In this document: positions 1 through 9,234 of the stretch, one piece after another
Layout of the letters: the number at the start of each line of letters is the position of its first letter
Numbering within the stretch: the stretch's first letter is position 1
Assembly (NCBI GenBank): GCA_964383365.1
Contig: CAYLHF010000017.1
Coordinates: forward strand, 6,794 to 70,793
DNA: 64,000 bases
DNA from: CAYLHF01 sp964383365
GTDB taxonomy: Bacteria; Bacteroidota; Rhodothermia; Rhodothermales; UBA10348
Direction: 5' to 3'
The notes under the pieces: model-generated
The model's input: only the letters and a program-made list of their open reading frames with translations
The model's database searches: none
Told to the model about the DNA's origin: nothing
Program-made: the position numbers and the translations under genes

Positions 1-55
1 GCTCAAAAAGGGGCTTCTCAAAGTCGAGGAGATGCAGATTTGGATTCGCAGACAT
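1..55 (-). CDS. accA: Acetyl-CoA carboxylase carboxyltransferase subunit alpha, N-terminus only (partial)
   Basis: The minus strand opens with an ATG at 55 and reads MSANPNLHLLDFEKPLFE up to the window edge, with no stop. The segment LDFEKPLFE matches the conserved start of AccA proteins (LDFE-(K/Q)-P at residues 5-12 in many bacteria), the subunit that transfers carboxyl groups from carboxybiotin to acetyl-CoA in fatty acid synthesis. Only 18 residues are visible, so this is a motif-level call. The gene follows the glycosyltransferase fusion on the same strand, 29 bases after its stop, and could be co-transcribed. No clear ribosome binding site precedes the ATG. Confidence 0.6.
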   Translation of the reverse strand, partial: MSANPNLHLLDFEKPLFE

Positions 56-84
56 TCCAGATCAGTTTCGTTGACGTATTTGGA

Positions 85-2247
85 TCAAACAACGTGTCGG
101 TGACGATTCACTCTCAGTGACTTCAGAATGATGTCCATATCGAGTCCAGGAGTCTGATGCGTCACATAGTACCAGTAGGCGCGGGATAAATCGTCGTCAT
201 CCAACTCCTGAGCTGCCAACGTGTTCGTGATGGAAAAAACGCCTGGCTTTAATTGCCATCCGTCTGAAATGAGCGATTTGTGGTCCGGGAGGAAGCCGAC
301 GAGCGACTTTTTTCCCGTAAGGACGGCGGGGAACTCCTTCAGAAAGGACGACAGAATCGCCGCGGAACGGGATTTAAAAACGTGGGTAGCCGTGAAAACG
401 GCCGGATACATGGCAAAACCCGTCAGGCATATAGCCCAATCCAGCACGCGCCGACTCGCCTCCGAACGCAATGACAAGACTTCAGGCAAACGGGTCACGA
501 CGGCACCCAGTGCGAGTTGATTAACCGAGGACTTCCCTATTACGTGTTGGCTGCCTGGATGTAGCATTCGGAATTGTACATCCAGATCTGAAATGGCCCG
601 AATGGTCGAAAAAATGGTTTGATTCGAGAGCGATCTGGCCGCAAAAACCACGTCGTCAATCTGTCGGAGGCGTACCAGGTCTCGAAGGTGTCTGATTTGT
701 CCCAGTTGTGAGACGGAGTCATGCCCGGCTGGCGCCGATCGTGATTCGTTCTTCGAATCGGTAGCCACATACCCCACCAGGTTAAACGGAGGTCTCGGAT
801 GCAACCCGAGCATACGGTTCAAACGTGAAGCTTCTTGCGGGTCACCGACAAGGATCGCCAGTCGTTCGGTTTTTCTGGTTCCGGGTCGAAACCTCCTGCT
901 GAGAAGCAGCAGAGCAATGGTTATCGGAAGGCTCAGGATGACGACGATTCTTGAAAAGGCAATCTGTGGGATGAAATAGGAGAGGGTCGCCATCAATATG
1001 AAACCGATGAACGTGCCAAACACGACCGTCTGGAGGGGATGTCTGCCGTGTCTTCGGTATCCTCCGAGCGAACCGATCCCTATGATGGTCCCGAGCGCAT
1101 AGGCAGGAGAGACCGTCAGAAAGAAGAGGGAGACCAACTCGTTGTCGGCCAATACGGCGCGCGTGTAGCCAAGAGCTGTGACCGTGAGATAGACGATGAG
1201 GAAATCGAACAGGATGTTGGTTATTCTGCGAGCAGCCCTGTTAACCACGGACAAGACGGCTCGGAACATGATTCCCGCCCTAAGCAGGCCAGTCAGTAAG
1301 GTTGAACGCGAACCCGCGATATGTTTTTCGCTGAACAGAAGCATCGCTCCGTAGAACAGGCGAACATATTTCAAATCTCCTTTTTTCGTTGATTCGCCCT
1401 TGTAGTGGACGATCTGTGTTCGGGGCGTGTAGTAAATTTTCCACCCTGCCTGTTGAATCCGAAAGCACAGGTCGAGGTCTTCACCATACATAAAAAACGC
1501 TTCATCAAAGAGACCTGCACCGGGTGAGCGTGGGTCTGGATCGGCGACATCGGAGGTTGGGCGTTGCTCGGGAGTGAAGGCATCCGCCGCCATTTCGCTC
1601 GAGTCGACATCATCGGGTGTCCGGAAGTTCTCGTAGAGTGCCTTTCTCCGGATCATCATACACGAGCCGCTGAGTGCGTCCACTTCGGCGTCTTCGTCGA
1701 TTGGCAGATAGGTCATGTTGTACCTACCGAATCGTCGGGAACGCGGAAACAGCCTGCTGAGGCCGATGATTCTGTAAAAGGCCACGTCCGGGGTCGGAAA
1801 TGATCGTCGGCTCTCGCGAGCAAATGATCCGTCGGGGTTCAATATTTGACAACCGACGGCCCCCGCATCCGGGTGAGCCTGAGAAAAGCCGATCATTTCC
1901 GACAGTGTGTCTTCCTGGAGAATGGTGTCCGGATTCAAGATTAGTACGTAGTCTCCCATCGCCTGTCGGATGGCCATGTTGTTGGCCTTCCCGAAACCAA
2001 CGTTTTCGTGGTTCGTGATAACCTTCACGTCTGGGAAGTCCGTCTCGAGCATCGCAACCGATCCGTCGACGGAGTTATTGTCTACGACAATTATCTCCAC
2101 AGGAAGGTTTTTCGCTGCCCCGTTCACGCTGTGAATCGCCTGCGCCAGGAACTCGCACACATTGTAATTCACGATGACGACACTCACCACGGGAGTCTCG
2201 ACCGAAGGGTTGGGTGTATCAGATATGGGTGATTCGTTCAAATTCAT
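85..2247 (-). CDS. Family 2 glycosyltransferase fused to a degenerate undecaprenyl-phosphate sugar transferase-like domain
   Basis: A 720-residue two-part protein. Residues about 20-300 are a GT2 fold of the rhamnosyltransferase type: VSVVIVNYN at 21-29, VDNNSVDGS at 55-63, the NPD nucleotide-sugar/metal motif at 105-107, and a YGEDLDL motif further on. Residues about 335-460 hold hydrophobic segments, followed by a nucleotide-binding-like stretch. The C-terminus resembles bacterial sugar transferases that load sugar phosphate onto undecaprenyl phosphate (GKKSLVG, then WQLKPGV), but the usual D-E catalytic pair before this motif reads KEFP and the GPRP motif reads GFLP. The role is probably cell-surface polysaccharide or O-antigen synthesis at the inner membrane. 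The C-terminal domain may be structural rather than catalytic. It is divergent from the MATE gene. Confidence 0.8.
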   Translation of the reverse strand: MNLNESPISDTPNPSVETPVVSVVIVNYNVCEFLAQAIHSVNGAAKNLPVEIIVVDNNSVDGSVAMLETDFPDVKVITNHENVGFGKANNMAIRQAMGDYVLILNPDTILQEDTLSEMIGFSQAHPDAGAVGCQILNPDGSFARESRRSFPTPDVAFYRIIGLSRLFPRSRRFGRYNMTYLPIDEDAEVDALSGSCMMIRRKALYENFRTPDDVDSSEMAADAFTPEQRPTSDVADPDPRSPGAGLFDEAFFMYGEDLDLCFRIQQAGWKIYYTPRTQIVHYKGESTKKGDLKYVRLFYGAMLLFSEKHIAGSRSTLLTGLLRAGIMFRAVLSVVNRAARRITNILFDFLIVYLTVTALGYTRAVLADNELVSLFFLTVSPAYALGTIIGIGSLGGYRRHGRHPLQTVVFGTFIGFILMATLSYFIPQIAFSRIVVILSLPITIALLLLSRRFRPGTRKTERLAILVGDPQEASRLNRMLGLHPRPPFNLVGYVATDSKNESRSAPAGHDSVSQLGQIRHLRDLVRLRQIDDVVFAARSLSNQTIFSTIRAISDLDVQFRMLHPGSQHVIGKSSVNQLALGAVVTRLPEVLSLRSEASRRVLDWAICLTGFAMYPAVFTATHVFKSRSAAILSSFLKEFPAVLTGKKSLVGFLPDHKSLISDGWQLKPGVFSITNTLAAQELDDDDLSRAYWYYVTHQTPGLDMDIILKSLRVNRHRHVV

Positions 2248-2315
2248 GGCGGGCGGAAGATACGACTTCCGGAATTGAAGGCGTCTTAACGCGACGATTG
2301 TCCGAACCGCGTATC

Positions 2316-3785
2316 ATGGGAGCCTTCGCCACCAGCTGCGCCTTTTCAACCCCGATCCATCGTCATTCGTCTCCGATTGTTCCGTTGAACACCGATTCAT
2401 ACCGATACAGAAAAGAAATTAGGGCGACGCTCGTTCTCGCCGGCCCGGTAGTCGTTACGCAGGTAGCCCATATTTCGATGGGCTTTGTGGATACGGTCAT
2501 GGTCGGACGTCTGGGGCCCGGAGCCCTGGCCGGTGTTGCTCTTGGCAATACGCTCTTTTATACAGCGACCATATTCTGCATGGGGGTTGTGATGGCCGTC
2601 GGCCCGATGGTCTCGCAGGCGTTCGGAGCCGGAGAAATCGATCCAATCGGCCGGAGCGTTCGACAGGGTTTATGGCTGGCGGGGCTTCTGGCGATTCCAG
2701 CCATGTTATTTGTGTGGAATGCGGAATCTGTACTGACATTTCTGGGGCAACGGCCGGAGACGAGGGCCCGCGCGGCCGCGTACCTGCGTGCGATAGGCTG
2801 GGGCATATTTCCATTTCTGGGATTCACAGCGCTGCGCAGCTTTTCTGAAGCTATTTCGCGGCCGCGCGTAGTGACGGTCATTACACTGGGCGGCGTTGTA
2901 TGCAACGTCACACTGAATTACGTGCTCATGTTCGGAAAATTCGGCGCACCGGCACTCGGTCTCGTCGGAACCGGTTGGGCGAGTGCTATTGTGTTCTGGA
3001 CGCTGTTTCTGACGATGGTTCTGTATACCATCGTCAAGAAGGACTATGCGCGTTATCATATCTATTCACGCCTGTCGAGACCCGATCCCCATTATTTCAG
3101 GGAGTTGTTCAGAATCGGGTGGCCAATTGGATCTTCGATGGGTGTCGAGATGAGTCTCTTCATGACTGCAGTGATGATGATGGGATGGATAGGAACGTCG
3201 CAGTTGGCTGCCCATCAGGTGGCCATACAATGTGCCGCATTCACGTTCATGGTACCCCTGGGAATTGGAATGGCAACATCCGTGCGGGTAGGGCAGGCGG
3301 CAGGTGCGCGCGATGTACACGGAGTGAAAAGGGCCGGGGTGGTCGGGATCGTCCTCTCGGTATCATTCATGTCAATCGCGGCGCTGCTGTTCTGGTTGGT
3401 ACCCCGGAGCGTAATCTCGCTCTATCTGGATCTTAATAATCCTGCGAATACGGACGTCGTCAGGATCGCGGTGAGACTGCTCGCTTTTGCGGCGGTCTTC
3501 CAGGTATTCGACGGCATTCAGGTCTCATCGATGGGGGCCCTCAGAGGTCTGAAGGATACCAGAACACCGATGCTACTTGCGATCACGGCGTACTGGCCGA
3601 TCGGGATGGTTGCAGCCTGGATGCTGGCATTTCCCCTCGGATTGAACGAATCAGGATTGTGGTCGGGATTGGTCATCGGTCTTGCCTCGGCCGCCATATT
3701 ACTGACCAGTCGTTTTTTCCGTCTTACTCATCGTCTCTTTGAACGAAATTCAATGATCCCTGACAGAATCCTTGCAGAAGATTAG
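2316..3785 (+). CDS. MATE family efflux transporter (NorM-like)
   Basis: An inner-membrane multidrug/toxin exporter of the MATE family, which uses a Na+ or H+ gradient to expel cationic compounds. About twelve hydrophobic segments are visible. The first helix contains LAGPVVVTQVAHISMGFVDT, and the following VGRLGPGALAG is the typical MATE signature; the second MatE repeat begins near ELFRIGWPIGSSMGVE. The frame is open from 2214, but that start would overlap the divergent glycosyltransferase start, so I use the ATG at 2316, giving 489 residues. A TTG just before the first helix is another possible start. The act operon begins 58 bases downstream, so the gene may be transcribed separately or read through. 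Confidence 0.85.
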   Translation: MGAFATSCAFSTPIHRHSSPIVPLNTDSYRYRKEIRATLVLAGPVVVTQVAHISMGFVDTVMVGRLGPGALAGVALGNTLFYTATIFCMGVVMAVGPMVSQAFGAGEIDPIGRSVRQGLWLAGLLAIPAMLFVWNAESVLTFLGQRPETRARAAAYLRAIGWGIFPFLGFTALRSFSEAISRPRVVTVITLGGVVCNVTLNYVLMFGKFGAPALGLVGTGWASAIVFWTLFLTMVLYTIVKKDYARYHIYSRLSRPDPHYFRELFRIGWPIGSSMGVEMSLFMTAVMMMGWIGTSQLAAHQVAIQCAAFTFMVPLGIGMATSVRVGQAAGARDVHGVKRAGVVGIVLSVSFMSIAALLFWLVPRSVISLYLDLNNPANTDVVRIAVRLLAFAAVFQVFDGIQVSSMGALRGLKDTRTPMLLAITAYWPIGMVAAWMLAFPLGLNESGLWSGLVIGLASAAILLTSRFFRLTHRLFERNSMIPDRILAED

Positions 3786-3843
3786 GTACGTTTAAGTTCT
3801 GTACCTATATAATTCCCGCTACTCACCCAATCTCAGCGACTGA

Positions 3844-4491
3844 ATGCCGCAGATATTCTCCAAGAAAGCAAATCTGATACCCACTGTATCACTTTTTGCC
3901 TCCGTAGCCGGGTCTGTTTTTGTGATCCTGTTTGTCTGGTACTATTTCTCTCCGAGATACACCGATGTCGGGTACGCGCCCGAACAACCGGTTCAGTACA
4001 GTCATCGGTTTCATGCCGGACAGCTCGCTATCGACTGCCAGTACTGTCACACCAACGTGGCGTCTGCTGACCATTCGAACATTCCGCCGACGCAAACCTG
4101 CATGAACTGCCATAGTCAGATTCGGACAGATTCCCCCAAACTACTTCCCGTGAGAGAGAGTTGGGCGACCGGTGAGCCCATTCAGTGGATCAAGGTTCAC
4201 CATCTACCCGATTATGCTCATTTCAGTCACAAGGTCCATGTTAATAACGGGGTCGGTTGCGAGACCTGTCATGGACGTGTCGATCAGATGGAGACCATTC
4301 ATCAAGCAGAGCCACTCTCAATGGGATGGTGTCTGAAATGTCATCGGAACCCGGAGGTAAACCTTCGTCCGAACGACGAGGTGACGACCATGGGCTTTGT
4401 CCAACCCGCTGGTTTTGTTGAAAAGAATTTGCAGCGCATGAGGGACGAGGATATTCGTCCTCCAACCAATTGTTCTGCTTGCCATTATTGA
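3844..4491 (+). CDS. actA: Alternative Complex III subunit ActA, pentaheme cytochrome c
   Basis: A 215-residue membrane-anchored multiheme cytochrome, first gene of the ACIII operon. One N-terminal transmembrane segment (about residues 14-34) is followed by a periplasmic domain with five CXXCH heme c motifs at C65-H69, C86-H90, C139-H143, C163-H167 and C210-H214. Many additional histidines (for example HHLPDYAHFSH near 119-129) can act as distal ligands. In characterised ACIII complexes ActA receives electrons from the ActB iron-sulfur chain and passes them to ActE or directly to the oxidase. Length and heme number match the ActA family. No clear promoter was recognised in the short gap after the MATE gene. 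Confidence 0.95.
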   Translation: MPQIFSKKANLIPTVSLFASVAGSVFVILFVWYYFSPRYTDVGYAPEQPVQYSHRFHAGQLAIDCQYCHTNVASADHSNIPPTQTCMNCHSQIRTDSPKLLPVRESWATGEPIQWIKVHHLPDYAHFSHKVHVNNGVGCETCHGRVDQMETIHQAEPLSMGWCLKCHRNPEVNLRPNDEVTTMGFVQPAGFVEKNLQRMRDEDIRPPTNCSACHY

Positions 4492-4567
4492 GTAAAGACC
4501 AGAAAGCCTGTAAACGGTCAGCTCGCTCGCACGAGCGGTACCAACAAACAGCCGTCCCTAAACACTC

Positions 4568-7500
4568 ATGATTGAACTTCCCGTCATCACAGCCCAGAAT
4601 CAGAAGAGAAAGTCTTCGCACTCACACTATTGGCGTAGTATCAGCCAGTTGAAAGACCATGCTGATTTGCAGACAATCGAGGCTGAAGAGTTTTTTCCTG
4701 GCGCCAGCGATGGTCCAGGCGGATCATCCCGGAGACAGTTTTTGCAGATAATGGGTGCATCCATGGCCATGGCCGGCCTGTCTGCGTGTCGCCGTCCGGT
4801 GGAGAACATTCTCCCGTTTTCTCACAAACCGGAGGAAATGATTCCTGGCGTGCCGATGGAGTATGCCACATCCATGCCTTTTCGCGGGAGTCTCGTTCCA
4901 CTTGTCGTGGAGAGCTCGGATGGTCGTCCGACCAAGGTCGAGGGGCGGCCGGATCATCCGGAATACAATGGGTCCAGTGGCGTTTTTGAACAGGCCTCCG
5001 TTCTTTCCCTGTACGATCCGGATCGCTCCGAATTTGTCCTGAAGAATGGTAAACGCAGTACCTGGTCAGCGTTCCAGTCCGTAGCTGCAGATTTCGGCCG
5101 CGACGCCCGGATAGCTGTAATCGAAGAACCGGGCTCCTCACTGACGCGCGCTCGACTTCGGGCCGAGTTTGAAAAGAGATTCGGGAACGTACAGTGGGTA
5201 GAGTACAGTTCGACGGGAGATGATCCGTTTGCAAAAGCGACGCTGGACGTTTTTGGCAGGGAACTACGTCAGCGAATCCATTTCGAGGATGCGAAGGTCA
5301 TCGTCGCGCTCGACGCAGATCCTCTCAGTCCGACGGATCCTGCGTTTCTCCTTAACACGGCCGCATTCGCGCGTGGCCGGTCGGTCGCTGAAGGAGCCGA
5401 AATGAGCCGGTTATATACGGTCGAGAGTGGCTATTCCATCACCGGAGGCGTGTCCGATAATCGTCTTCGCATGAAATCCAGCGAAATTCCTGCGCTGGCA
5501 GCGTCGATTGCGAGACGACTTGGTATCGATGTGGCCGGTGGTGAGTCGTATGATGAGGACGCCTGGGTCAGCGCGATGGTCAGGGATCTCCGGTCCGCGC
5601 GAAATGAAGGAGTAATTCTTGCCGGGGAGAATCAACCTGCCGAGGTCCACGCCTTGTGTATAGCGATTAATGATGCGCTCGGCAGTCCGAGAACGGTGGT
5701 CGAATATATCGACGCCGGAACCGACGGCGCCCGGCGGTTGGAAGGGCTTCGATCCGTCGTCGAGTCGATGAAATCTGGAACACTCGATGCCGTTGTTTTA
5801 CTGAACGTGAATCCGGTCTATGATGCTCCTTCGGAGATCGGGTTCAAAGAGGCCTTTGCCAGTCAGAAGAACACGATTCATCTCGGACTATACGCTGACG
5901 AGACTGCTGCAGGATCTACATGGCACCTTCCGGCAACACATTATTTGGAAGCCTGGGGGGATGGTCGCTCATTTGGCGGGTATCAGGCGGTTATTCAGCC
6001 ACTGATAGCTCCGCTCTACGACGAGGCACACTCGAGTATTGAATTGCTCGATACCATCGGAAAAACTTCCGGTGCATCAGGATATGATCTCGTCCGAACT
6101 ACGTGGAAGTCGATCATCCCGGGGGACTTCGAGAGCGGATGGAAAAAAGTCCTCCACGATGGAATTCATCCCGGGAAGGGATATGCCAGGGTAACATCGC
6201 GAGTAAATCGTCGCGCTCTCCCGGGTACGATCGCCGATGCCCCGGAAGGTCTGGAGTTGGTGGTTCGGATGGACGCCAAGGTACTCGGTGGAGCGTTTTC
6301 CAACAGCGCGTGGCTCCAGGAACTACCCGAGTCCACCACGAAAGTCGTCTGGGATAACGTGGCATTGATGAGTCCCGCTACCGCCTCAAATCTGGGGGTC
6401 GCGATGGATTTGCGAAAGGGAAAGTACTTCGTCGACCGTATTGCCTTGACGTCTGATGCCGGGACAATTGACCTGCCGATTTGGATCCAGCCTGGGATGG
6501 CAGATGATTCAATATCGGTCGCCACCGGATACGGTCGAGAGATATCGTCCAACCGGTCGGAGCGGCATACGAGTATTTTCGACCTGGATGACTACACGGA
6601 TATTTACGGTCACGGTGCGATCTCGACAGCTGTCGGAGAAAACGTTGCTCCGATCCGAGGGGCGTTCGGAGCACATGTAGTGACTGGAATCACCGCAGTC
6701 GTATCTGGATCGGATTATCTGGTCGCGTCGACGCAGGATCACGGAGCACTTCCAGAAGAAGGCGAAGAGGTCAAAAAGCGGGGACTCTTCCGGATGGCCA
6801 CGCTGGAGGAATATCGGGCCAATCCGAGATTCGTGGCTGAAGGAGAGCCGGAGCCAATTCGGGAAGAGTGGAAAAACTACCCGACTCTCTGGCAGGAGGA
6901 TCATCCTACGGTTAAGCCTGAATTTCAGCACAATGACTACTTCCAGAATCAGTGGGGAATGGTCATCGATCTGAATACCTGTACAGGATGTAACTCATGC
7001 GTAGTCGCCTGTCAGGCCGAGAATAATATCCAGGTAGTCGGAAAGGAAGAGGTCAGTCGTGGGCGCGAAATGCACTGGATCCGACTGGATCGCTATTTCG
7101 TGAGTGAAGGGGACGGAGCCACGGAACAGCCCCGAATGGTACTCCAGCCCGTTCCCTGTATGCATTGTGAAAATGCCCCGTGCGAAGAAGTTTGTCCGGT
7201 TGCAGCGACGGTTCACTCACCAGATGGAACCAATCAGATGATTTACAATCGCTGTATTGGAACGCGGTACTGTGCCAATAACTGTCCGTACAAGGTTCGG
7301 CGATTCAACTTCTTCAACTGGTCGAAGACGATACCACAGACCGTTCAGATGGCACAGAATCCTAATGTCACGGTGCGGTCGCGCGGCGTGATGGAAAAGT
7401 GTTCATTCTGTATCCAGCGGATACGCGAAGTAAACAAGAAAACCAACATCGAAAAACGACCAATTCGTGACGGTGAAATTGTTGTGGCGTGTCAGCAGGC

Positions 7501-7675
7501 TTGTCCCGCCAAGGCCATCTCTTTCGGGGACATGAACGTGGCAGAGAGTACCATCATGGAGCAGAAATCAGACCCGCGACGGTATGACATGCTTGCGGAA
7601 CTCGCTGTCAAACCCCGCACCAGTTATCTGGGACGCATCATGAATCCCAACCCTGATTTAGGAGGGGAAGCCTGA
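4568..7675 (+). CDS. actB: Alternative Complex III subunit ActB, Tat-exported iron-sulfur protein with molybdopterin oxidoreductase-like domain
   Basis: A 1,035-residue fusion typical of ActB. The N-terminus carries the variant leader found in these proteins (YWRSISQL at 21-28), then SRRQFLQ at 54-60 and LSAC at 71-74, a Tat signal with a possible lipid-attachment cysteine. The middle 600-plus residues resemble the catalytic subunit of molybdopterin enzymes; in known ACIII this part binds no molybdenum cofactor. The C-terminal part is a four-cluster ferredoxin: C805/C808/C811/C815, C864/C867/C872/C876, C896/C902/C906 and C945/C948/C975/C979. It links the quinol site in ActC to the ActA hemes. 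A strong GGAGGGG sequence lies at the very end of the gene. Confidence 0.95.
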   Translation: MIELPVITAQNQKRKSSHSHYWRSISQLKDHADLQTIEAEEFFPGASDGPGGSSRRQFLQIMGASMAMAGLSACRRPVENILPFSHKPEEMIPGVPMEYATSMPFRGSLVPLVVESSDGRPTKVEGRPDHPEYNGSSGVFEQASVLSLYDPDRSEFVLKNGKRSTWSAFQSVAADFGRDARIAVIEEPGSSLTRARLRAEFEKRFGNVQWVEYSSTGDDPFAKATLDVFGRELRQRIHFEDAKVIVALDADPLSPTDPAFLLNTAAFARGRSVAEGAEMSRLYTVESGYSITGGVSDNRLRMKSSEIPALAASIARRLGIDVAGGESYDEDAWVSAMVRDLRSARNEGVILAGENQPAEVHALCIAINDALGSPRTVVEYIDAGTDGARRLEGLRSVVESMKSGTLDAVVLLNVNPVYDAPSEIGFKEAFASQKNTIHLGLYADETAAGSTWHLPATHYLEAWGDGRSFGGYQAVIQPLIAPLYDEAHSSIELLDTIGKTSGASGYDLVRTTWKSIIPGDFESGWKKVLHDGIHPGKGYARVTSRVNRRALPGTIADAPEGLELVVRMDAKVLGGAFSNSAWLQELPESTTKVVWDNVALMSPATASNLGVAMDLRKGKYFVDRIALTSDAGTIDLPIWIQPGMADDSISVATGYGREISSNRSERHTSIFDLDDYTDIYGHGAISTAVGENVAPIRGAFGAHVVTGITAVVSGSDYLVASTQDHGALPEEGEEVKKRGLFRMATLEEYRANPRFVAEGEPEPIREEWKNYPTLWQEDHPTVKPEFQHNDYFQNQWGMVIDLNTCTGCNSCVVACQAENNIQVVGKEEVSRGREMHWIRLDRYFVSEGDGATEQPRMVLQPVPCMHCENAPCEEVCPVAATVHSPDGTNQMIYNRCIGTRYCANNCPYKVRRFNFFNWSKTIPQTVQMAQNPNVTVRSRGVMEKCSFCIQRIREVNKKTNIEKRPIRDGEIVVACQQACPAKAISFGDMNVAESTIMEQKSDPRRYDMLAELAVKPRTSYLGRIMNPNPDLGGEA

Positions 7676-7722
7676 TGAGTTTTTCCCCGGATACAGTATC
7701 AATCACCGACAACAAAGTGTGA
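7675..7722 (+). other. Possible 15-codon leader ORF between actB and actC
   Basis: An ATG overlaps the actB stop codon (TGATG) and is preceded by a strong GGAGGGGAAG at 7661-7670. It encodes MSFSPDTVSITDNKV and stops at 7720-7722, next to a GTG that opens the actC frame. It may couple translation of actC to actB, or it may be the remnant of an older actC start displaced by a frameshift. No homology can be claimed for a peptide this short. Confidence 0.35.
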
Positions 7723-7733
7723 CGCCCGTGAGC

Positions 7734-9182
7734 ATGGCAGACACGCAGAAAGAACTGAGCCTTGAAGAAGTGGACTTCCACGCGGAGGAACCGCTCGTTC
7801 ACGGCAATCTTTCTTTCCACGACATTACGGAACTGGTCTCCCACCACACGGAGAAAAAAACGCCTTTGGCATGGTATGCCTCGTTCTCTGTGGCAGTTAT
7901 TGGACTGATGGTTCTTGGAATCACGGTCGCCTACCTGTTCTGGAACGGGATAGGGGTCTGGGGACTCAATAATCCTGTAGGATGGGGATGGGCCATCGTA
8001 AATTTTGTGTTCTGGGTCGGTATCGGTCATGCCGGAACGCTCATTTCTGCGATTCTATTCCTGTTCAGGCAGAAGTGGCGGACAGCCATCAATCGAACGG
8101 CGGAGGCGATGACTATTTTTGCCGTCATCTGCGCGTTACTCTTCCCGACTATCCACGTCGGACGGGTTTGGGTCATTTTCTGGTCCATGCCGATTCCGAA
8201 CCAGATGGATATGTGGCCGCAGTTCAAGAGCCCTCTCCTCTGGGACGTGTTTGCCGTTTCTGTCTATTTTACGGTCTCTCTGATGTTCTGGTATGTCGGT
8301 CTCATCCCGGATCTGGCGACATTGCGAGACAGAACCAGCAAGAAATTGAGGCGCAGGATACTGGGTCTGTTTTCGATGGGATGGACCGGCTCCAATCGTC
8401 ACTGGCGTAATTATGAGAAGGCCTATCTACTTCTGGCAGCTCTGGCAACGCCACTCGTTTTGTCTGTTCACTCGGTTGTGTCGTTCGACTTTGCCGTGTC
8501 CATCGTACCGGGCTGGCATTCCACCATTTTTCCACCATACTTCGTCGCAGGAGCCATTTTTTCAGGGTTCGCCATGGTTGTTACCCTGATGGTTGTCGCC
8601 CGGAAAGTATTCGGAATGGAAAATATCATCACGGTGAATCACCTCGAGAAGATGAACCTCGTCATCCTGATGACCGGGAGCATGGTTGGATTCGCCTATA
8701 TCACGGAGTTTTTCATGGCCTGGTACTCCGGCGTACCGTACGAGCAGTATGCCTTCATCAATCGGGCATTTGGTCCCTACGCGTGGGCATACTGGACCAT
8801 GATGAGTTGCAATCTGGTCTTTCCGCAGTTTTTCTGGATAAAAAAACTTCGACGCAGCATCGGATTCATGTTCGTCATCTCCATTTTCGTCAACATCGGG
8901 ATGTGGTTCGAGCGGTTCGTTATCACAGTGATATCACTTCATCGAGACTACCTCCCGAGTTCGTGGGATTATTACTCGCCGACGCTGGTCGATATGCTGA
9001 CGCTTATTGGCTCGTTCGGCCTGTTCTTCACGTTGTTCCTTTTATTCCTCCGTTTCCTTCCGATGATTGCGGCGGCGGAAATAAAGAGCGTGCTTCCGCA
9101 GGCAGATCCTCACTTTTATGAATATGCAGGCGATGGGCATAGCGCCGATCACCAGGTCGCAACTTCCGATTCCACAATGTAA
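7734..9182 (+). CDS. actC: Alternative Complex III subunit ActC, NrfD/PsrC-like quinol-binding membrane protein
   Basis: An integral membrane protein with about ten helices, of the NrfD/PsrC family. In ACIII it oxidises menaquinol near the periplasmic face. The conserved N-terminal stretch EPLVHGNLSFHDITE precedes the first helix. Membrane segments include GWGWAIVNFVFWVGIGHAG and long hydrophobic blocks up to about 15 residues before the charged tail. The frame is open from GTG 7719, with another GTG at 7728, but the ATG at 7734 gives a natural MADTQKEL start and 482 residues, normal for ActC. It lies between actB and actD in the usual order. Confidence 0.93.
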   Translation: MADTQKELSLEEVDFHAEEPLVHGNLSFHDITELVSHHTEKKTPLAWYASFSVAVIGLMVLGITVAYLFWNGIGVWGLNNPVGWGWAIVNFVFWVGIGHAGTLISAILFLFRQKWRTAINRTAEAMTIFAVICALLFPTIHVGRVWVIFWSMPIPNQMDMWPQFKSPLLWDVFAVSVYFTVSLMFWYVGLIPDLATLRDRTSKKLRRRILGLFSMGWTGSNRHWRNYEKAYLLLAALATPLVLSVHSVVSFDFAVSIVPGWHSTIFPPYFVAGAIFSGFAMVVTLMVVARKVFGMENIITVNHLEKMNLVILMTGSMVGFAYITEFFMAWYSGVPYEQYAFINRAFGPYAWAYWTMMSCNLVFPQFFWIKKLRRSIGFMFVISIFVNIGMWFERFVITVISLHRDYLPSSWDYYSPTLVDMLTLIGSFGLFFTLFLLFLRFLPMIAAAEIKSVLPQADPHFYEYAGDGHSADHQVATSDSTM

Positions 9183-9234
9183 TCAGTCAGCAGATTGAAG
9201 CATTTGCAGACGACGAACATGACGGATAGATACT

